From NCBI RefSeq assembly GCF_018143015.1, contig NC_054746.1, forward strand, positions 28,671,129-28,735,128: DNA of 64,000 nt. Direction: 5' to 3'. The position numbers and the translations under genes were made by a program. The DNA comes from Lytechinus variegatus. Its lineage: Eukaryota; Echinodermata; Echinoidea; Temnopleuroida; Toxopneustidae. Shown in pieces: positions 46,226 through 59,700 of the stretch. A model generated the notes under the pieces. The model was not told where the DNA came from. It did not search any database and worked only from the letters and a program-made list of their open reading frames with translations. The number at the start of each line of letters is the position of its first letter. Positions within the stretch are counted from its first letter, which is position 1.

Positions 46226-47500
46226 CCATGTTTGTATCGTCAGCGTACATGATAAAGGAAAGAAGGTTTGATGAACGATATATGTCATTGATAAATAAAA
46301 TGAATAAGAGCGGGCCTAGTAATGACCCTTGTGGAACTCCACATGTAATTGTCCTATATTCGGATTGAACAGAGTTATATAAAGTACATTGCTTACGATT
46401 TAAGAGGTAGCTAGAGAAAAGATCAAGGGCAGTCCCACGAATACCATAGTTATTTAGTTTAGTTAAAAGTATAGTATGATCAATCGTGTCAAAGGCTTTT
46501 GACAGGTCAATAAATATTCCAATCGCGAATGAATCGCGTTCAAAAGAGTCAATGATTTTATTTGTTAATTCAAGGACAGCCAGTTCTGTTGAATGGTCAC
46601 TACGGAAACCGTATTGAGATTTAAAAAGACAATTATTTTTTTCAAGAAAATTATAGGTCCTTTTGTAAATAACCTTTTCCAATATTTTGGAAAAAATAGA
46701 AAGGACTGATATGGGCCTGTAATTATTAACCTGTTCTCTATTACCGGTTTTAAAAATTGGAGAAATTCTTGCAGTTTTCATTTTATCTGGAAATATCCCA
46801 GACGCAAGTGATAGATTAAATATATGACACAAAGGTTCGCTTATTAATTCGATTACAAGTTTGACAATCTTAGGAGAGCAATCGTCTAGACCCGGGGGCC
46901 TTGTTATTACCAAAACGCATGACAATATTACATATTTCACGTTGGGTTACCGGACTGAAAAACAGTGATTTAGAATTTGGTTCAGGTAGATACGTTTTGA
47001 AATCTGTATAATTTTGAGGAGTGGTGTTAGCTAGCCTAGGACCAATTTCAACAAAGAAATCATTAAAAGTATTTGCTATTTGGAGTGGGTCTGTCGATAC
47101 ACTTCCATCACAAACTAAAGAGTTGGGGGTGGTTTTTCTATTTTTATTCAATATTGATTTGATCAATTGCCACGTACGGTTTATATTATTTCTATATTCT
47201 TCAAATTTACATTTGTAATAACATTTTTTAGCCTGTCGTTTTAAAAAGTTAACGTTTTTAAGAGAGTCTTTGTATTTAGTTTCGTTTCGAACTGTTGGTT
47301 TATGGATATATTTTTTATAAAGACTGTTTTTATAACGAATAGTTTGAAGCAATCCATCGGTCATCCAGCATTTAAGTTTAATTTTCTTTCTAGATGTTTT
47401 TTTCAATGGAAAATTACTATCATACATTGCACGGAATTTGGTTATGAATGTTTCATATGCTTGATTCGTATCTTGCATATCTAAAATGTCACCCCAATTT
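46221..47500 (-). pseudogene. LINE reverse transcriptase, N-terminal and catalytic part (frameshifted, interrupted)
   Basis: In order: a basic Lys/Tyr-rich pre-RT segment, NDFFVEIGP, FGNNKAPG, then after a one-base frame change NYRPISVLSIFSKILEKVIY, FRSDHSTELAVLEL, IFIDLSKAFDTIDH (motif A), GVPQGSLLGPLLFILFIND and the YADD catalytic box. Reading is broken a few codons after YADD by the inserted element. The RT would copy element RNA at a nicked target; this copy is not functional. Confidence 0.8.
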
Positions 47501-47560
47501 GAATTTTCAATTTCATTTTTAAATTTCGCAATATTGTATGCAAAACGTTAAATCCATTAT

Positions 47561-49184
47561 CAGAATATTTGAAGTAAAATTTCAGTGTCAACGTTTCAGT
47601 TACCATAGAATAAATTTTCCCATGATTTATTCCGTTCCATGACATTTGCTCTGGCGACAATTGCTCCGATGGAAAATCTGTATATTAAGGCCAAATATAT
47701 TATACCTCTCTTAACCCAAACCCTAATCCTTATATCTTGGGGTTACATTATTTCTGAACCAAAAACTCTATCATATAATGTCGTGAGATATTAAGACCGA
47801 AACAAATAATGTCGTGTCACCGATACTATCATAATCTTCCTTTGATTTTTTTTCAATAATTAGTTCATGAACATTATTTTTGTTGGGTTAAAGAATAGCG
47901 AAGAATTTCTGGATGAGGGACGAAATCCTGCAAAATTTTGATTTGGTCTTTATAGTTTATTTGCCGGCCATGTAGAAGGTCCTATTGTAATAACAACAAA
48001 AACAACAACAGCAAGGAATTAAAGGTATCGTCTATATCTTCTAAATTTTATTGCAAAATCATGAACTGCGAAATTATTTTTGGTCATATTTTTGGTTTCT
48101 TGCCAATAATTGATGATCTTCCATGTGGTTTTCATATTCGATTTTACTCTTGAGCATATCGCGGAATAAAAAATCTTGCGAGTAACTCGTAGTACATTAT
48201 TTTTGATATATTTCTACAAGTTTATCAGTTAATTTAGTTTTGAATAGAAGGGTTCTTTAAAACGCCTAGTATAGTTTATTTCTGGTATAAGTCCATGGAT
48301 CGCAGAATTGCTTTAGCAATCCATGGCATTTTGCTTTTCTTTTTTTTTTACCGTGAGATGATATCATAATTTTTTTCTTTTATCTTACGGGGTCTGCAAT
48401 TTTTTTTTTAATTTGTGTATGCAATAATAATGAATTAGGCAAATGAAATACATCGAGTCACTATGTGCAAGATCAATTCATTAATCAATGAATGCATTAA
48501 TTTTGTTATGCATGGGTATTAAAGTAATTGCAGACAGTTAATAGTAACTTATTTTGATTGCTCATGTAAAGTATTTCAATAATGTTATAATATATTGCAC
48601 TTTTCATCTTTGTGTATAATAGTACTTATTGCTAAAGCCATTGGTAACCATTTTTTGTTTTCGTACATTAACCAATAAAAGAATCCGTTGAATTTAAATG
48701 ATTCTTTCACAAACATTGTCGATTTAGGTGTTTTTTTCTTTTGTTATCGCATAATAGAAAAAATAACCAGAGTATCGAATATCCGATGCGGATCCGATGT
48801 AGGCCTTCATGCGATTTGTGTGATAAAGGAATGGTAAATAATTTGTTTGATTTTAGGTAATACCGAATTTCAATGTATTTATTTAATTAAAAACATAAAT
48901 GTAAGCCATATATATTCCTTAGAAAACAAATAATTATGGAATCAATCTTGTTAGAAAAAAAATGTATAGTACTTTGAGAACAAATTGAATTGATTTAGAA
49001 CATTTATATTATTTATTCATGGCATTTTTTTTCACTTTGTTTTCTTTAAGAATTGTTGATCACAATTTATTGTACGTTCAAACCAAAATGTAATTATGGT
49101 GTAATTTGACTTAATACCGCTTTGAATTTACGATCATGAATGTAATGTTTTTCTATGTTCAAATTTGTTTGATGAGAGAAGAAC
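47561..49184. other. Intergenic stretch, mostly AT-rich
   Basis: No gene seen. Around 47640-47770 a segment containing GCTCTGGCGACAATTGCTCC and AACCCAAACCCTAATCC looks repeat-derived, but its ends could not be set. Confidence 0.4.
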
Positions 49185-49400
49185 TTATAATAATCCACTG
49201 GTAGTATATCTCTTTTTTTGTATTTGAAAAAAAAAAGACGTCGATAGGTGTTGATGACTGTCATGCTGCACTTTATCTATGTGGCCGGGATATCGAAATG
49301 AATGCATAGTGTGAGCGAATAAATCATGTTTATTATTTTTGGATAACAAGTCAATGTTAAAATCCTCCATCAAAATATATTTGTTTCCCTTCCCTTGTGA
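49185..49400 (-). pseudogene. LINE endonuclease fragment
   Basis: The minus strand reads NKYILMEDFNIDLLSKNNKH and DLFAHTMHSF, matching the GDFN(I/A)DLL block of the apurinic-type endonuclease of CR1/jockey LINEs. Possibly the displaced 5' part of the LINE at 43393-47560 or a separate remnant. No other endonuclease block could be followed between 47.6 and 49.2 kb. Confidence 0.45.
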
Positions 49401-50380
49401 TATTGTGATAGTATATAGGTATGTTTCAAGGAGTCACAAAATAACTTTACTTTGATATATAACACATGGTGTACTCAATTTTGAAACCGTCATTTTTTTC
49501 GAATTTCATCCACATTATTTATGAAGTTGGTTTGTTGGTAATTATAATTGAGCCTGTACCCCTGTACTCGTAATATGCGCAATCGGCTTAACTGTAAAAA
49601 AAGGGTTAACCCGAATCTTGTGCTCCAAATTGATGTATACAAATGATACCCATCTATTCGTTTTAGGCAGGATCAATCCTGTGTCTTTCATGCAATTTCA
49701 GGCTATAAAGGACATTTATATCGGACCGTATCTCTCCTTACACAGGGGTGCAAATCTTTGGAGAGTTAGTATGAAAGAACTTGTGTGATGTTTAATCAGA
49801 TCCTTTTATCCCACAGTTACCATAGTAACAGCTTCTCAGGCCAACAAACGTCAAATTCTAAACCAAAAAATTGTCGAAGTGTCGAACACAAAAACCAAAA
49901 ATAAAGAGGATGCCATACTCATGTTATGTGGATTACATCATGAAAAGTTCTTTTGTCGGACAACGAATGTTAATAATAAAAATGCAGGTTTGGGATAAAT
50001 TGGCGGAGGAATTTGATATCTGTAAAGATGCTGCTGCCCCATATAGGGGTGGATAAAAGATATATCCCCAAGTCCCCCCCCCTAGGCCTACTTTGTGGTC
50101 CCCACATCGGTCTCATCAATATCATGCTATCTATCTTTTTTTTTAATATTATAAAAGTTAAGGTGGTCATCCAAAGACGATTTTGAAATGGTGGCCAGAC
50201 TGATTGAATTATTGCAAATATATTAAGTTAGAGATTTTGGCTGGACACGTGTTGCTTGGAAACTTTACATACACTGTAGATCTCTAAATATAAAGTAGAA
50301 GGTTGATGAGTACTGAATAAATGCATTTCATAATTCAAAATATTCTAGTCTTATGCATTCAGACCAAGTTTTTCTTATTT
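49401..50380. other. Upstream flank of Rab1
   Basis: No coding sequence. Holds an X-box-like palindrome GTTACCATAGTAAC at 49816-49829. Confidence 0.45.
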
Positions 50381-50389
50381 TATCAGCTG

Positions 50390-50751
50390 ATTGCCACGTC
50401 GTATTCAAATGACGTCACCTCTATCCAATGAATACACCCCCTATTTCATACAGTAATGCACAGTGGTGTAACTTGTACCGGTAATATACGTGTAGTTGTA
50501 TACAAAGCTCTCGCAGCAGATGATACGAGAGAGATCATTGCCAGCAGCAGCCAGCGCAGTTCTGAAAGCGCACGCACATACGTACGGATTATCTGTGTAC
50601 AAAATGAATGTAAAAATAGCGTAATGTACAGGCAGCCATATTGAAACTTCCTCGATTGAAAAAGCCGGTGTAATCACAATTATTCACTCATTTCTATTCA
50701 TCTTAAGTGTAATTAAAAAACATTTTCTAACATACGTGGATCTACCCTGTC
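50390..50751 (+). promoter_or_regulatory. Candidate Rab1 promoter and 5' UTR
   Basis: Upstream of the Rab1 start codon lie CCACGTCG (50394-50401, one base off the CCACGTCA form of the unfolded-protein response element), a perfect CRE TGACGTCA (50410-50417) and CCAAT (50425-50429), all within 36 bp, then a GCAGCCATATT (YY1-like) near 50632. Spacing upstream of a short 5' UTR suits a promoter; the start site was not identified. Confidence 0.5.
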
Positions 50752-50774
50752 ATGTCCACAATGAATCCGGAGTA
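50752..50774 (+). CDS. RAB1: Rab1 exon 1 (MSTMNPE and part of Tyr8)
   Basis: Only 23 coding bases before a strong GTAAGT donor, splitting the Tyr codon as TA|T. A second in-frame ATG (Met4) could also initiate; the first is chosen because animal Rab1 starts MSxMNPEYDYL. Confidence 0.88.
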
Positions 50775-53700
50775 GTAAGTATTGATAATAAGAACAGAAT
50801 AACATTAATTTTTGTTGGAAAATGATGAGTTGCGTGTTGACTTGCGAATGTGAATTGTGAGTGAATGCAAGACTGTCGATGTCCATTGATTGATTTTTTT
50901 TCAAGAATAGGATTTGTCATGTTCTGCATCTGTCTGCTGTGCACTAAGTATGCGTGCATCGGTACGACGCCTCTAAAACAGAGCATGACATTTCTTCTAA
51001 AATCTAATGTTCTTAATGTTACATGTCTGCATGTACTGATGTAGTCTAGGCCGACGGCCGACTGAATTTTATTGCGAGTTATTTGTGTAACCTAGGCTAG
51101 ATCTTAACTTAGTCTTAGTTCCCCCCAAAAGTCTGCGCAGTCCCCCTTATCTGGCGATTCTATGCAACAAACACAAATTTTACACATGCAACACATAAAG
51201 TTATTCATTAAAAAATCCGACTCAAAATGGTGCAAATATAAATAGATCTATATAATGAATTTTGGGCATTTCATGTGACAGCCTCAAAATGCAGCCTTTT
51301 TCATAAAAAATACCTGAATCGTGTGCAAACTGAATGTGGGCAGACAGGGTACCATTTTTTTTTCAATCTGAAAATGACTGCCCAAGGTTTTTTCGAAGAA
51401 AATCCTATATTTCAAATTTTTATGAGATATATGGTACACTTACACGTACTCATAACATGTATAGATCTAAGGAACATTATTAACTGAAAAGATTTTTTGA
51501 AATAAAAAAAAAATCCATGTTAAATCTTAAATCAAATCGTTAGGTGCGCAGACTTAGGGACCTAGCCTTGAGGACTCCATGATGATGTTTTTTTTTATAT
51601 TTTGACATATACTTCTTCATCATGGAGCCTTGACAGTCTATTTAGAAGCAGAAGCGAGACCTAGATAACCGGATGGATTTCCCTAGGAAATCCATAGTTA
51701 CAGGGTGATATCGGTTTGTACGGGTGAAAGTTATTGATATTTGAACCTTCAAATGCCTATTGCGTATTTGTGTATAACTTAGTTCCCCCAAAAGTCTGCG
51801 CAGTCCCCCTTATCTGCGCGATTCTACGCAACAAACACAAACTTTACACATGCAACACATAAAGTTAGACAGATATTCATTAAAAAATCCGACTCAAAAT
51901 GGTGCATATAATGAATTTTGGGCATTTCATGTGACAGCCTAAAAATACAGCCTTTCTCATCAAAAATACCTGAATCGTGTGCAAACTGAATGTGGGCAGA
52001 CAGGGTACCATTTTTTTTTTCAATCTGAAAATGACTGCCCAAGGTTTTTTCGAAGAAAATCCTATATTTCTTTCAAATTTTTATGAGATATAATACATGT
52101 ACTCATAATAATATAACATGTATAAGGAACATTATTAACTGAAAAGATTTTTTGAAATAAAAAAATCCATGTTTAATCTAAAATCAAAACGTTAGGTGCG
52201 CAGACTTAGGGACCTAGCCTTGAGGACTCCATGATGATGTTTTTTTAATATTTTGACATATACTTCCTCATCATGGAGCCTTGACACTATTACCATAGAA
52301 GCAGAAGCGAAACCTAGACAACCCATATTTAAAGGGTGATATCGGTTTGTACGGGTGAATTTTATTGATATTTGAACCTTCAAATGCCTAAGGCGCATGA
52401 AGATTCCAAAAACTGGTTAATAAAAAAGTGAAAATTTTAAGGTTTCTTACCAGACCGATCTCGTGTAGATCCCTCAATCCGTTTGCCAACAAAGTAAATA
52501 CAATAGGTCTGACCCTTGAACCGCTTCGTTATGACGCACATTCGATTAGCGGATGCTATTGAAGAACAATTTATAGATACAAATTATTATTTAATAAATA
52601 CTAAAATTTTAATACGTGATTATAAATAATTATTATGATAATGATAATCACGTATTAAATTGCCGTTTCGTCAACTCCCCATTTCATCTGATAACCAGTT
52701 GGTTCAATAGCCATTCAGGCCATACCGTTTGGGCTAATTGGACTACATGTACATGTAAGTGTTAATTTGGCGAAATGAAGGAAAATAAATTGTGTTTTAG
52801 ACCAACTGATTATGAGACTAAATGGCTGGAGATGAACTGGTTATTAGACAAAGTGATGATTGGACCAATTGGTTATTGAACCAAATGCTTGATAGACAAA
52901 ATGTTTATGGATGGAATGGCATTATACTAAATGAAGGTAGACTGATGAGTGGACGAGTTAGCAGTAGACGAATAGGCAATATACCATACTTGAAAGTTAA
53001 AGGCAAAAACACTGTTGATCATCTTTAGCAATGCAATCCATGATTTGGACTGTTTGCAATCATAAATAACATAAAATAAATCAGTTTAAACCAGCAAAAG
53101 TAAATATAAACCTACAGTATGATTTTTAGGTTGAAAACACAATAAGCATTGACTTTGTTCACAGAATTACATTTTTGAGCAATTTTGGGTCTGACATGCA
53201 CTTACAAAATGTTGGGTAATTTTGAAACTGCATACCTGGTAAGGCTTGAAAGTAAAAATTCACTGAGCAGCTAAGTAAAGAAGTTCTTGTGGCGGCGTAA
53301 TGACAAAATTCATCTAGAGTGGGGAAGGGGCCCCTCCCCACTTTTAAAAATAAGGGTTAAATTTTAAGTACAAAGACAACATTTATACATCTTTTTATTG
53401 TTAAAAATGAATTCCTTGTCAAAAATAACTTAGAAACCAATGCAAAAATCATGAGCAGAGATATACAATTCTTACAAAAATGGGTGGGGGTTAGTCACCT
53501 TTTTGCCCCAAATCATTTCTTTGGCAGCACCCCTCAATGTTTGACCGAATGATGTAGACTGTTTTTTCTGAAAAAGTTGTCAAGGTACATGTAGCACAAG
53601 CTGCATTAATGGAGCTGGTCCTCTCTGTGATTTGAAACATTGAGAAAAATTTCACCGTGTACTTGTATAGCCCACCACTAATATATTGCTAACTGATGCT

Positions 53701-56700
53701 TGTGCATATATTTCAAATGACTAAAAATGTAAACTAGCGATATCTAATGCCTGCATTTAAACTAGATCCTAGATAGCACTTGGGACATTTATCTTCATGA
53801 TCTTGTGATTGTGGGTATGCACCTATTTTTTTGCAGTTTTGTTTGTGTCACTTTTAGTGGTGCATTCTCGAACCGGGGTCATGTCTGTGCTCTCATCATG
53901 ACATCCACAGTTGGGCATCAAGCAGCGAGTACCCTCTTGTTGGTATGGCTGCTGGTTTGGGCTGCAACTATGTTAAGAGCAGGTTTGGTAGTGACTGTGA
54001 TAATGCCAATGCAAGTTTTGTCTGACTATAAAATCACCTTGTAAATGGAGGTTGGAAGATATTTTTTGCTGGTGTGAACAATAAATTTAGCTGAAGTTGC
54101 TTGAATAATGAATGTGTTCATATTTTAATTTCTTTAGTTATAGTGTAGTTCTCTCTTTATTTGTTTACGTACAAGAACATCAGAATTACACATACAAATG
54201 AATGAAATTAAATTTGAGGAAGACAAAGCATCTGAGATATGCTCAGATTGGAGCAGAAATCTACAATCCCAGAGGTTCCAGGGAGCCTGGAATTTGAGTA
54301 TAATTTGAGTATAAATAAATGTGTGTCCTTTCCCAGGCACATACCCACCACACATTATCCAGTGTGCCTCGCCCCCTCCCCCTTGATGTGTTTTATTCCA
54401 TTAAAATTGAACTGAATTATAGATTTTGACAAAAACAAGTAACTGGACTACATGTTTACTTGGATTGGTGGATTTAATGCAGCTGGGCATGATAACCAAT
54501 TTGGCTCTATTGATCTCGGGGCAGTGGTAGGGTATTTTAATTGGAGCCAAGACTTTTTTTTCTCAGTTGAATCACAGAGGTATAATTATTTGATATATAG
54601 TTCAACAACTTCCGGTTACACCTCATTATTTTTTATCATTCTCTTTTCTCTACTGTTTTTTTTTAAATCACTACTTGTAAATTCATTACCATTGCTCCTG
54701 ATTGTTGTGGGATAAAATAGCATAGTTTAAAAGAATGAGATTGGTAGCTCCCTTTTTCCAGCAACATTTAGACACTAGAACAAAGAATCCAGAGAGATAA
54801 TTACATGTGACATCACAAATTAAAACCGAAAGAAATGTTATAAATCTATTTTCTATGTATTTTCAGTATCTTTCAATAATTTTTGGGCTTTTATGAAAAC
54901 CACCTTATAGCCAGGGTAAAATTCCCCTTTAAGATTTAGGAATGCCAAATTTTTTTGAACCGGTCGGTAAGGCTTTAATTTACCTTGAGAACCAGGCAGA
55001 GATTTTGAGAGCTGGGAGCTCTGCCTGATGCTGCCCTGCTTGGTGACAACTCTGAATGCAACTGACCATGGCATCGCCAATTTGCAAGGGACTCCTACAT
55101 TACCTGTTATCAGGTATGAAAATTTTCTGCGTTTTGACAAATTTCCTTTTTTTTTACTGGGAAAAAATTTCCATGTACCGAACAAAAATAAAAGTAGAGA
55201 TTAAAATATCCCTTTTTGTATGAATTTGTAAGTATCTTAAGCACTACCATAGATATTGCACATGCAAATATAAATTCTCGTTTACAATTACTTTACCTTC
55301 GGCTTCGCGAGTGTGCACCGTCTTCTTGATTCCACATGACAGGCACAGAACTTTTCGTATGAGATAGTCAGCACTATGACTTGCAATTCGTTGTTATCAA
55401 GAAGTTATCAATGGTCCTTTTAAATTTCAATGTAGACCTACATGTATGTGAGTAGAACCAATCTTGAAGTATATTTATGATATTTCATGATGGCATTTTC
55501 TGGGATTATAATCAGCTGTACGTGATAAAGAAAAAATGAAATTAAAGACAAAAAAGTATAATTTCATATTCAACATAATGTTTATTATGGTGCGGAATCT
55601 CATGAAAGAATGCACAACATTGTAGATTGCATGATTTTGATTTTTGTTATTGTCCCCCCCCCCCCCCCCGCTCGGTTGCTCCACTCTCTCGCTGAGACTA
55701 TAAAAATATGTGAAAACTATTTTCATTGTTTTTTTTAACTCAATTTTCATGCCTGTGTAATGTGTTGCACTGTCAATTCCATTGATTGCCTATTCATCAT
55801 AATATTTTTGATGGTTTATCAATGCATGAATATCAGAAAAAACTGTTGATTTCACAAAGTTCCCTTTAGAATAAGTAATAAAATAGTGAGTCCATTGAAA
55901 AATTCAAGACAATGTTTTTATTAAAGGGGAATGAAACCTTTTGAATAAGTAGGCTTGTGTCGAAACAGAAAAATCAAAGAATAAGAACAAAGAAAGATTG
56001 AGAAAAATCAGACAAATAACGAGAAAGCTATGAGCATTTGGATATTGCAATCACTAATGCTATGGAGATCCTCCCATTGACAATGCGACAAGGATATGTG
56101 TGATGTCACTATATGGACTATAAAATACCCTCAAAATGTCTCTCTGCTTTTTCTTGTGGTGATACAAACTCTTTATCCATGATGTATTCTTTAAAAATCT
56201 GTATTACATGCCCTCCTATAGAAAGAACACATGATCTACTGTGCGATAAAAGAGGCAATTTAAGTGATATATACAGGTAATGGGGAGAGTTGTTCACTAG
56301 GGACATCACACATCCTTGTTGCATTGCCAATCTGAGGATCTCCATAACATTAGTGATCACAATATTCAAATGCTCATTTTTTTTATTTTCCTCAAACTTT
56401 TGTTGATCTGTTTGATTTTTCTGTTTTCACACAAAGTATCTTGTTCCAAAGGTTTCATTCTCTTATCATAAAGCCCTTCCGTTGTGTACTTCATGCTTAG
56501 TTACACATATACTGAACATGTGCTACATGTATATGTATGTACATGTACATATACTGAGACATTATTTAGAGATTTTTGAATTTTGCAAAGATGTATTCAA
56601 AACAGTTCATGTTTGTTCTATTAAGGATATCAGCTTTAAAAAAGGTAGATGTTTACAATTATTGGGAAAAGTTAGAAATTGTTATTTTCACACCATATAT

Positions 56701-59700
56701 CTATGCAGCAATGAGTGCTTTTGAATGTGCTACGTTGTATGCATGTGTTCAGGTGAGAGTTTTAGACTCTCCATGTACACATGTATACGGTTGGTTTGAA
56801 CTCAATGAGGTGAACAGACTGTATTTTATTTGGAAACCTGTGACTCACAAGGTTGTGATGAAGTGAATATGTATACTGCATACCATACATGTACCCTACA
56901 CACATGTACAAGTACCTCACCAGGGAGAAAAAGAGCTCTGGAAAATCCCAATTTATTTTCTGGGAATGTTATACAATTAAAAGAAAAATTGTTTTCTTAC
57001 ATTTTAATTTTCATATGCCATTCCTCTATATGTTTATTGCTGAGAAAATAAATAGATCAAACTTGATCATGAGCTACAGTTTTCATCCTGTAAGAGTTGT
57101 ATTTATAGCCTACATTTTACATATATACATGTGGTTTCGCACCGTTGCATACATATACTTAGATAATCATCCCTTTACTTGAAGTGCAGTGCTAATTTTT
57201 ACAGATAATCTGTACCATCATCTTATTATAGCAAGGTCAAAATCATCATGGGATACCTGAAGTAGACCTAGATTTAATTGTTTCACATTATGGCTTACCA
57301 AGTACATTCATGAAAATTACGCTATTTGAAATTTTTCATGGACGCGGGTGATTAAACCCTGTCTATTGCCCATAAATGACTTTTTTCTTTTATTTTTCAT
57401 AGATCCTTGTTTAGATTTACATATTATGAGCAAACTGAGTATGGGACTAAGCTTTCATGATAATAATTAGGATTTAGTTTCTACTTAAATGTGACAGTGT
57501 TCGTGTAATGGGCACAGCACATAAAGAGAGAAATGATTACTGTGGTATGAAAAAATATGAATATGTATTTGTGTGAGTAGTTCCCTGAATAATGACCATA
57601 CTGTAGAGTGGAATTTGCTTTTTTTAATCCTTAGTTTAAATCTTATTTTACATTTATCTCTCTGCCCGGTTGAAATGATGTATACATATTAGTGAAAATG
57701 GAGTTGACTAAGAAATTTACATTTTCATGTACAATTCATGCAGCTACATGCACACTACTGTAAATAAATGAAACATGATGCTGTACATTTACATGTTAAT
57801 GTTCTCCTGCAAAACAAACTGACATTCATGATCAGGTTTCGTCACATGTACAATATAGTAGACACGTATCTGTGTGAGGAGTTTTGATGAGGAAGATGCA
57901 CAGTATCACATTCACATTTTCTGGAACTCAAACGAGAATACATAATTGCATACTGTACACTGTATATCTAATATTTTCAAATTTATTTTTCAATTTTTTT
58001 TATCTTGCAGTGACTACCTGTTCAAACTTCTTTTAATTGGTGATTCAGGTGTAGGCAAATCATGTCTTCTTTTAAGATTTGCAGTAAGTATAAATTCCAC
58101 ACTAACAATATTAGTTTTTCAGTTTATTTTATCTACAGCCAGGTCTACTATTGTACTTTTGTCTCTAAATGAAGAGAGCTATAGAAAGACAAATGGTTGT
58201 AGATCCTCCCAGAGACTGATGATAATTGCGTCTCAATTTTCTGTTTATTAAAATATGACATTCTACCAAAATTAACAAAATAGGTTATGTTCTTATTTTC
58301 CATAGTTTTGATTGCGGGTCATGTATTATAAGGCATGGCATTGTAATTGTTTAAAAGAAATCCAGTGTGCAGAGTGCTTAAGGAATTAATTGTCATTATT
58401 AACCTGGATTTAGTATCATTCTGAAAATACAATCGCTTTGATGAATATTTCCTCATAATACATGTACCATGTGTCTTCTGAGTTTGATCTATTTATGACT
58501 TTACTGTGATGTGTATTATGAAATAGTAATTTGATTGTGGCTTCAAGTCCAAGTTAACATTCAGTTAAAAATAATCCATACCACCTAACTCTGAAAATGA
58601 TAGCATACAGGTTGCAGGGCAATATTTTCACTGATTTTCAGCAATTATTTGTTGGTTATAAGATACAGTAATTACGATTGTATTGGCATGTTTTGAATGA
58701 TGTTTATTTGTTTTTCTACAGGATGATACATACACAGAAAGCTACATCAGTACAATTGGAGTAGATTTTGTAAGTAAAGCATCAGCATGTAACCAGATCA
58801 TTGTAACATTGCAAAGTTTTTACGTAATCCAACATTAAATACATTAAATAACATTAGATACTACCAGTATATCTATGAGATGATGGCTTGTCTTCAGTTG
58901 TAATTAATATGATGTTATACATGTAATTTGCACTTAATCATTGGGATGAGGGGGTAAATTTCTGTTCCAGAGCATCACCAATTTAGAAAACTAGAGAAAT
59001 TCCTCTTTTTTCTTACATTCCGGAGACCCTCAAATTTGTAGTTTCTTGTTCCATTGCATGCCCATCATGAAGTAATCGTTGATCAAAGAGTTGTTTCGGA
59101 GACCCCCATTTTAAGACCAAGATTTAGTTCCAGAGCCCCCTACTTTCGACTTTGGTGTGGCACATAGGTATCATGTTATAATTCGAGTATTCCCCCCCCC
59201 TGATCACCCTTTATCACCCTTGCTATTGAATAAGTGTGAAAAGAAGTGTAGGATCCTTAAATTTGAGTTTATTGTCCCTTAATACTACATTGATACTCTT
59301 TTCTTGCATCTAAACATCTTTTAGTTTGAAATTAGATGAGAGGTAGCACATTTCAAGGCTTACATAATTAATGTATGTACCGGTACCCCAAACCTACTAT
59401 TAAATTTGTCATGCTGTATTTCACCATTTTCTATCACATTCTGTTTAAATACCGTAAGTAACGGTGTATTAACCGCACCCGTGTATTAACCGCACCCCCA
59501 ACTTTGGACTAAAAAAAAAAATCTCACATTTACATGCATATTTGAGGTACGAAGAAATAAGTTTTTAAGATTTCAAAGTATCCAAAGAGATTACCGGTAT
59601 GCAGAAATATGCTGTTCTTGATCAATTCATCTACAAATGTTAGAAAGAAAGAACGGTCCCGACAAAATTGGCAACTTACACACTCGCTCACCTCACAGTC

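Larger units (their letters stand above)
43393..47560 (-). mobile_element. CR1/jockey-type LINE, 5'-degraded, with nested LTR-like insertion
   Basis: Minus-strand non-LTR element. It contains a pre-RT region and reverse transcriptase (46221-47500), a 1,561-bp insertion (44665-46225), the RT C-terminal part (43843-44660), about 430 bp of 3' sequence, and a tail of (TTGAA)n at 43394-43414. Tandem-repeat tails are typical of CR1/L2-like elements. One frameshift lies near 46890-46900 at a run of C and G. The intact-looking motifs suggest a fairly young copy. Confidence 0.8.

Noticed and set aside
46126..46368. 80-codon frame starting MEIEKSSGDPPQTEHHPNVE, which at first looked like the start of a gag gene
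   Set aside because: It crosses the border of the LTR-like insert into antisense LINE sequence, so it cannot be a natural gene end; no gag motif is visible.
53805..54044. 79-codon hydrophobic frame in Rab1 intron 1
   Set aside because: No splice sites fit, no family resemblance, and the composition is not distinct from the surrounding intron.
57946..58251. 101-codon frame containing the Rab1 P-loop
   Set aside because: Only 58011-58083 is exon; the rest is read-through into introns on both sides.
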